Below, one piece after another: positions 59,827 through 64,000 of a stretch of DNA of 64,000 nt. Numbering within the stretch: position 1 is the stretch's first letter; each line of letters begins with the position of its first letter. Below the pieces are notes generated by a model. The model had not been told where the DNA came from. It searched no databases and saw only the letters and a program-made list of their open reading frames with translations. The position numbers were made by a program, and so were the translations under genes. Source of the DNA: Clostridiales bacterium. GTDB taxonomy: Bacteria; Bacillota; Clostridia; Lachnospirales; Lachnospiraceae. The DNA lies in the NCBI GenBank assembly GCA_023663185.1, contig JAMPHY010000017.1, positions 1 to 64,000 of the forward strand, given 5' to 3'.

Positions 59827-61044
59827 ATGAATATTCAAGAAAAATTGGACTTTTTTCAGCAGTTAATTCAATGCAGCTATAATTTAACACTGCGCAGTTA
59901 TAAACCGGAACTTGTCCTTGCACATTCCGAAATTAAGGAAGATACTTACGCAAATGATGAGGCTTTGATTTTATTGAGTTTGGAAAAACCAATTAGGAAA
60001 CATCTGGAAAGCAAAACATGGGAGCCCCTATTCTTTGACGACTATCTGGGACTGATATGGATTGTGGCATTTGAACAGGAAAAAGGCGCCCTGCGAGGCA
60101 TCCATATTCTGGGGCCTGCCTATTCCGGAAGAAATTCCTATCAGGTAATCAAAAAGGAACTGGATAAACATAATCTGTCTGTAAATATCAGAGCAAAAGT
60201 TTTTCGGCTCTTTGATGATTTTCCGATTGTTCCTATCAACCAGCTCTTTCAGTATGCCGTTATGCTGCATTACTGTGTCACTGGTGAAAAAATTACTACA
60301 AATAATATTCATTTTACAGATGAATCCTCTCAAGACACATCTTCCACCAAAATGAACATTTTTACAGAAGATCACCGTGGAATATGGATTGCAGAACAGG
60401 AATTTATGAATATGCTGCGAGAAGGAAATCCCAACTACCTTGACGCTCTTGCACGCTCCTCTAGATTAAGTGACGGTCCACGATTTGATGTAGGTGATTC
60501 CCTGCGCAAAGCAAAGTCAACTTCTATTGTCCTTTTGACTCTTTGCTCTAGGGCTGCTATCGAGGGCGGAATAAATCCCTCTGTTGCCTATACGCTGAAT
60601 GATTATTATATGCAAATAATCGAGGATTGTAAAAACATTGCGGAAGTGTCAAACGCCTGCAGCACTTTAATGGAAGACTATGTGCAGCGGGTTCGTCAAG
60701 AAAAAGAAAAAAGCGCTATCTCCGCACAGATTAAAAGCGTATGTGATTACATTTCCATACATATTAAAGAAAAACTGTCCATTGCCGCTCTAGCAGAGGA
60801 GGCCGGCTATACAGAATATTACTTTTCCCACAAATTCAAAAATGAAATCGGCTGCAGTGTGGCGGATTATATCAAACGCGAGAAAATCCGCCAAGCCAAA
60901 TTGCTGCTTTCCGGAACAAGACTGAGCATCCAGGAAATCAGCGATGAACTATCCTTCGGTTCCAGAAGCTATTTTTCTTCCTCTTTCCAAAAAGAGACTG
61001 GACTGTCCCCCAGTGAATATAGGGAACAGAATATGAAAATTTAA
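59827..61044 (+). CDS. AraC-family transcriptional regulator
   Basis: 405 residues. The N-terminal 300 residues are a sensing part of no named family. The C-terminal double helix-turn-helix is clear: SVCDYISIHIKEKLSIAALAEEAGYTEYYFSHKFK and IQEISDELSFGSRSYFSSSFQKETGLSPSEYR. It is divergent from uxuA and probably activates the glycoside/uronate genes. Its stop codon abuts the trpS stop with no spacer. Confidence 0.92.
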   Translation: MNIQEKLDFFQQLIQCSYNLTLRSYKPELVLAHSEIKEDTYANDEALILLSLEKPIRKHLESKTWEPLFFDDYLGLIWIVAFEQEKGALRGIHILGPAYSGRNSYQVIKKELDKHNLSVNIRAKVFRLFDDFPIVPINQLFQYAVMLHYCVTGEKITTNNIHFTDESSQDTSSTKMNIFTEDHRGIWIAEQEFMNMLREGNPNYLDALARSSRLSDGPRFDVGDSLRKAKSTSIVLLTLCSRAAIEGGINPSVAYTLNDYYMQIIEDCKNIAEVSNACSTLMEDYVQRVRQEKEKSAISAQIKSVCDYISIHIKEKLSIAALAEEAGYTEYYFSHKFKNEIGCSVADYIKREKIRQAKLLLSGTRLSIQEISDELSFGSRSYFSSSFQKETGLSPSEYREQNMKI

Positions 61045-62049
61045 TTATCTGATTTTTTCCGGAAAACCTACTTTTTTCTGCACTTTACGCAGGGTTTTGT
61101 TAGCGTAATAACCGGCTTTTTCCGCATTCGCTTTAATAATTCCGTCGATATATCCTTTGTCCTTGCTAAGATTATCAAATCTCTCCTGTAGCGGACGCAA
61201 AATATCTACAACCGCCTCTCCGACCGCCATTTTAAAGTCGCCATAGCCCTTGCCGTCGAACTCTCTCTCTGTTTCCTCCGGTGTTTTATTAGTACATACG
61301 CAATATATATCGATAAGATTTCGTATGCCGGGCTGCTCTTCACAATAGCGCACCTGTCCTTCCGAATCCGTAACCGCCCTTTTGAATTTGCGGATAACCG
61401 TATCGGCGTCGTCCATAAGGTATATGCTCGCATTCGGATTCTCGTCCGACTTTGACATTTTCTTCGTCGGATCCTGAAGCGATTTGATACTCGCACCGGT
61501 TTTGCCGATATACGCTTCGGGAATTGTAAAAACATCGCCGTAAATCGAATTAAAACGCTGAGCAATATCTCTGGTAATCTCAAGGTGCTGCATTTGGTCC
61601 TTACCTACCGGCACCACATCTGACTGGTAAAGCAGAATATCGGCTGCCATCAGCACAGGATAAGTAAAAAGCCCCGCGTTGATATTATCCGCATGCTTTG
61701 CCGCCTTGTCCTTATACTGAGTCATACGGTTTAATTCGCCCATATATGTAAAGCAGTTTAATATCCATGACAATTCGGCATGCCCTGAGACATGCGACTG
61801 AAAATATATGCAGTTTTTCTCAGGGTTCAAGCCCGCCGCAATATAAAGCGTGAGCAGATTTCTTGCACGCTTGCGCAATTCCGCGGGATCTTGTCTTATA
61901 GTAATCGAATGAAGGTCTACCACAGAGTAAAAACACAGATATTCGTCCGCTAACGTCACCCAGTTCTTAAGCGCCCCCAGATAATTGCCAAGCGTCAGAC
62001 TTCCCGTTGCCTGCATACCGCTGAATAGTACCTTTTCTCCATCTATCAT
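61045..62049 (-). CDS. trpS: Tryptophanyl-tRNA synthetase
   Basis: 334 residues, class I. The HIGH-equivalent is TGSLTLGNYLG and the KMSKS motif is intact (KKMSKSDENPN). DILLYQSDVVPVGKDQMQHLE lines the tryptophan/ATP site. AAAGGAG lies about 14 bases before the ATG, longer than usual. No T-box leader is evident upstream. Confidence 0.96.
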   Translation of the reverse strand: MIDGEKVLFSGMQATGSLTLGNYLGALKNWVTLADEYLCFYSVVDLHSITIRQDPAELRKRARNLLTLYIAAGLNPEKNCIYFQSHVSGHAELSWILNCFTYMGELNRMTQYKDKAAKHADNINAGLFTYPVLMAADILLYQSDVVPVGKDQMQHLEITRDIAQRFNSIYGDVFTIPEAYIGKTGASIKSLQDPTKKMSKSDENPNASIYLMDDADTVIRKFKRAVTDSEGQVRYCEEQPGIRNLIDIYCVCTNKTPEETEREFDGKGYGDFKMAVGEAVVDILRPLQERFDNLSKDKGYIDGIIKANAEKAGYYANKTLRKVQKKVGFPEKIR

Positions 62050-62112
62050 AATTAAGTTGATGCTCCTTTCCCGACCTTAAGGTCTATGCCGAGACAAAAA
62101 ACGACACAACTA

Positions 62113-62141
62113 AGTTTAACATTGCATTCATGGTTCGTCAA
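62113..62141 (-). promoter_or_regulatory. Candidate trpS promoter
   Basis: Minus strand TTGACG (62141-62136), a 17-base spacer, and TAAACT (62118-62113). A small GACCTTAAGGTC palindrome lies in the leader at about 62079-62090. Confidence 0.5.
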
Positions 62142-62231
62142 TACTGTCTGGCATACGAAAAGTGGCAACTAATGACACTTTACTTTTAAATATTCGTATA
62201 CTCCTACTAATAAGACTCTTATATACTTAAC

Positions 62232-62855
62232 TTATCCTCTCATAATTGCATCTTCCACAATCTTTAGCAAATACTCCTTCTTAGATAAATCACCCAAGTC
62301 ATCAAATATTGCATTATATGCTACCAATGCAGTTCTGACATATTGTGCATTATTTTCAAACAAATCGCGATTAAGATTTAATCCAATCTCGTCCGCATAC
62401 TGACAACAAAAAGTAATTATTGTTCGAGTATTACCTTCTCTGAACGGATGTACTCGCCATAACTTCGCCAACGAATCCGCAAACTGTACTGCAGCTTCAT
62501 GTTTATTCATATCATTCCATGATTTTTCTCTCATTACCCACAAAATATCTTCTGCATCCTTTGAAATAGACAACATATCAGAATAATCAATGGATATTCC
62601 ACCTAATACCGGTTCTTCTTTATAAATATTCAATTTTCTTGCTTGTCCTGCCCATTCATAAATATCCTGAAAAATATATTTGTGTACTTCCAAAAGATGC
62701 TTATAATCGTATGATCCCGGCAAAGGATTTATTGCAATCTCTTTCAAACGATATGTCACATAATCCGCCTCTGCATCGTCTAAAAGAGCTTTATCCTTTA
62801 TATGCAAAAGATTTTTTAATACATTACAATCCTCATAAATATAGATATCCTGCAT
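62232..62855 (-). CDS. Fic-domain protein (adenylyltransferase-type toxin)
   Basis: 207 residues. The Fic core motif is complete, HPFREGNTR, with the catalytic His, followed by TIITFCCQYADEIG. YKHLLEVHKYIFQDIYEWAGQAR is the preceding flap region. Fic enzymes usually transfer AMP from ATP to a target Ser/Thr/Tyr. No internal inhibitory helix motif is seen; inhibition should come from the small partner gene 4 bp upstream (class I Fic). Confidence 0.92.
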   Translation of the reverse strand: MQDIYIYEDCNVLKNLLHIKDKALLDDAEADYVTYRLKEIAINPLPGSYDYKHLLEVHKYIFQDIYEWAGQARKLNIYKEEPVLGGISIDYSDMLSISKDAEDILWVMREKSWNDMNKHEAAVQFADSLAKLWRVHPFREGNTRTIITFCCQYADEIGLNLNRDLFENNAQYVRTALVAYNAIFDDLGDLSKKEYLLKIVEDAIMRG

Positions 62856-62859
62856 AAAT

Positions 62860-63027
62860 CTATGCCTCTTTTACTTTGTACTTCTTATCAAGATACTGCT
62901 TAATATCTGCCATTGTAACTTCACCACGTTTTTCTTTCTCAATATATTCCTTAAACTCTTTCGTTGGTTCAAGTCCATCCACCTTTATCATTCCGACCGC
63001 ATAATCCCATGCCTGTATATTTGTCAT
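62860..63027 (-). CDS. VbhA-like antitoxin of the Fic protein
   Basis: 55 residues from the ATG at 63027, which has GGAGGAG 6 bases upstream. AVGMIKVDGLEPTKEF matches the VbhA-family helix that blocks Fic. The canonical inhibitory motif is (S/T)xxxE(G/N); here the aligned residues are MIKVDG, so Ser is Met and Glu is Asp. The second half (RGEVTMADIKQYLDKKY) fits the family. Immediately precedes fic. Confidence 0.82.
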   Translation of the reverse strand: MTNIQAWDYAVGMIKVDGLEPTKEFKEYIEKEKRGEVTMADIKQYLDKKYKVKEA

Positions 63028-63181
63028 TATATTCTCCTCCGCTTCTCTCAATAATATTATGTTATATATCATAACAAAATCTTCCGCAAAATTCTATATC
63101 CCAATAAAACATTTTATATTTGTTATTTCAAGGTTCTTTCGAAATACATCTTATATCACACCTTTAAACTTTTTCATTTCT

Positions 63182-63226
63182 TAAAAACAAAACGAAACAG
63201 GGCACTCATAACAATATGAATGCCCC
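63182..63226 (-). terminator. Intrinsic terminator after the Asn/Cys-rich gene
   Basis: Minus strand GGGCATTCATA (63225-63215) pairs with TATGAGTGCCC (63210-63200) with one G-T pair, followed by a T-rich run (TGTTTCGTTTTGTTTTT). Confidence 0.85.
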
Positions 63227-63253
63227 TTCATCAACCCTAATGGATAGTTACTC

Positions 63254-63514
63254 CTAATCTTCTTTTTCTTCACAGCCGCAAGTCTCTCTGTTATCTCTAA
63301 ACGGTCTTGCTTCAAACCTCGGTTCAAATTTCAAATCATCGCAGCCACAGTCATTGTTGTTGCCGTTGTTCATGCCGCTGTTGCAGCCGCAGTCATTATT
63401 ATTGTTATTACTGCAACTGTTGTTATTGTTGTTTGAACATGAGTTCTGCCCTTGACAGCTTCCGCGTCCATTGTTCCCCATTAATAAAAATAGTAAAATA
63501 ATCCACGCATTCAT
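63254..63514 (-). CDS. Asn/Cys-rich small membrane-anchored protein
   Basis: 86 residues from the ATG at 63514 (GGAGAGG upstream). A short hydrophobic start (NAWIILLFLLMGNNGRG) is followed by low-complexity Asn, Cys and Gly repeats (CSNNNNNSCSNNNNNDCGC...) and a charged end with CGCEEKED. Eight or more cysteines suggest metal binding or disulfide cross-linking, as in spore-coat-like proteins. No family is firmly assigned. It has its own terminator. Confidence 0.72.
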   Translation of the reverse strand: MNAWIILLFLLMGNNGRGSCQGQNSCSNNNNNSCSNNNNNDCGCNSGMNNGNNNDCGCDDLKFEPRFEARPFRDNRETCGCEEKED

Positions 63515-63574
63515 AGATGTTTCCCTCTCCTTTTTTCTCATAAGATATCTTATGCAAAAAGGAGCAGTCTGCCA

Positions 63575-64000
63575 CTATTTTGTCAGTACCCGTTTGCGAA
63601 TATACCTAAATGTATAATCTTCGCCTTTTTCGGCAAGCATTCGCAGCAACAGTTCCAGTTTCCTTTTAGTGCTTTTATGAAGCATTGCCAAGCCTTTCCC
63701 CTTTTTATAATACTCAAGCGGTGATTTATCTGTATAATTCTTTCCATTATATACTTTAGACGCCGCGATTCTGTCCATCAACATCTCCACAATATACTCA
63801 TTCGGCATAGGCACGGGCACAATTTTCCCCTCGGTTTCACTATAATCGAGCCAATACTCAAAATGGTGCCTGTTTCTGCCCTTATGGTGCAGCCATGCGG
63901 AAGAATAACCTATGTCCTCGCGCTCGGCATTATTGGGACTCCTGTAACCCTGATAATATTTGGCACCAGCAAGAAATTCCGTCGGGCTGTATTTGGACAA
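63575..64000 (-). CDS. DUF5662 family protein, N-terminus outside the window
   Basis: 141 residues visible; the frame is open to the right edge, so the start is missing (the TTG at 64000 is not a credible start). Features: SPTEFLAGAKYYQGYRSPNNAEREDIGYSSAWLHHKGRNRHHFEYWLDY, rich in His and Trp, resembling DUF5662, possibly metal-binding. It ends FRYIRKRVLTK. Function unknown. Confidence 0.8.
   Translation of the reverse strand: MSKYSPTEFLAGAKYYQGYRSPNNAEREDIGYSSAWLHHKGRNRHHFEYWLDYSETEGKIVPVPMPNEYIVEMLMDRIAASKVYNGKNYTDKSPLEYYKKGKGLAMLHKSTKRKLELLLRMLAEKGEDYTFRYIRKRVLTK

Noticed and set aside
62050..62200. Possible T-box leader for trpS
   Set aside because: No AGGGTGG-like T-box sequence, specifier stem or antiterminator is visible; only a short palindrome and a promoter.
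63437..63448. GAAC-ATGA-GTTC, resembling a LexA box
   Set aside because: It lies inside the coding repeat of the Asn/Cys-rich gene, does not fit the inner consensus positions, and is not near a promoter.
1..64000. CRISPR arrays, transposases, rRNA or tRNA genes
   Set aside because: No regularly spaced repeats, transposase frames or RNA-gene consensus were seen.

Overview
The window is chromosomal DNA of a low-to-mid GC Firmicute, most likely a Lachnospiraceae-type clostridium. The evidence is gene content and order: nadD-yqeK-rsfS behind an rplU-prp-rpmA-obg block, miaB-mutS-mutL-miaA-ynbB, a Prp-cleaved L27 N-terminus, a U32 peptidase next to zapA, and Clostridia-style LexA boxes. I cannot name a species. 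Nearly all genes are on the minus strand.

Layout. 1-723: a cut-off gene tail and a stretch of diverged palindromic repeats. 724-2330: a divergent SOS locus (yneA-like/lexA) and a DUF378 gene, closed by a bidirectional terminator. 2349-6830: ribosome assembly and translation genes under an L21 leader. 6883-16984: an accessory cell-surface phosphonate cluster. It holds aepX, aepY, a PntC-like cytidylyltransferase, a PhnW-like transaminase, a YidC-like domain fused to a CDP-glycerophosphotransferase-like domain, a small membrane protein, and two tandem alkaline-phosphatase-superfamily transferases. One of these two is switched off by a poly-G tract. 17010-26624: ynbB, a lipoprotein gene, miaA, mutL, mutS and miaB. 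26747-33599: DUF362, DegV, RecG, YloV/YloU and a NUDIX protein. 33660-44245: a class B PBP with its SEDS partner, a U32 peptidase, zapA, a NusG-II/Gx-transporter/ruvAB operon with a perfect LexA box in its promoter, and an HflC/HflK-like pair. 44417-47604: a histidine phosphatase, a RelBE-type toxin-antitoxin pair and an ECF sigma/anti-sigma pair. 47768-61044: a glycoside/hexuronate utilisation island (GH78, TIM-barrel, GH2, GH1, GPH symporter, UxuB, UxuA, AraC regulator). 61045-64000: trpS, a Fic/VbhA-like toxin-antitoxin pair, an Asn/Cys-rich small protein and a truncated DUF5662 gene.

How the genes work together. The phosphonate cluster encodes PEP -> phosphonopyruvate -> phosphonoacetaldehyde -> 2-aminoethylphosphonate (AEP) -> CMP-AEP. 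Its membrane transferases could then place AEP on a surface polymer or lipid; the acceptor is unknown. The sugar island would import a small rhamnose/uronate-containing glycoside, hydrolyse it in the cytoplasm, and send the uronate through fructuronate and mannonate to KDG.

The most notable observations are the YidC-transferase fusion (with the groove Arg replaced by Lys), the poly-G tract in its neighbour, a palindromic intergenic repeat whose two copies differ by compensatory base-pair changes, and the LexA box that puts ruvAB with two redox/membrane genes under predicted SOS control.
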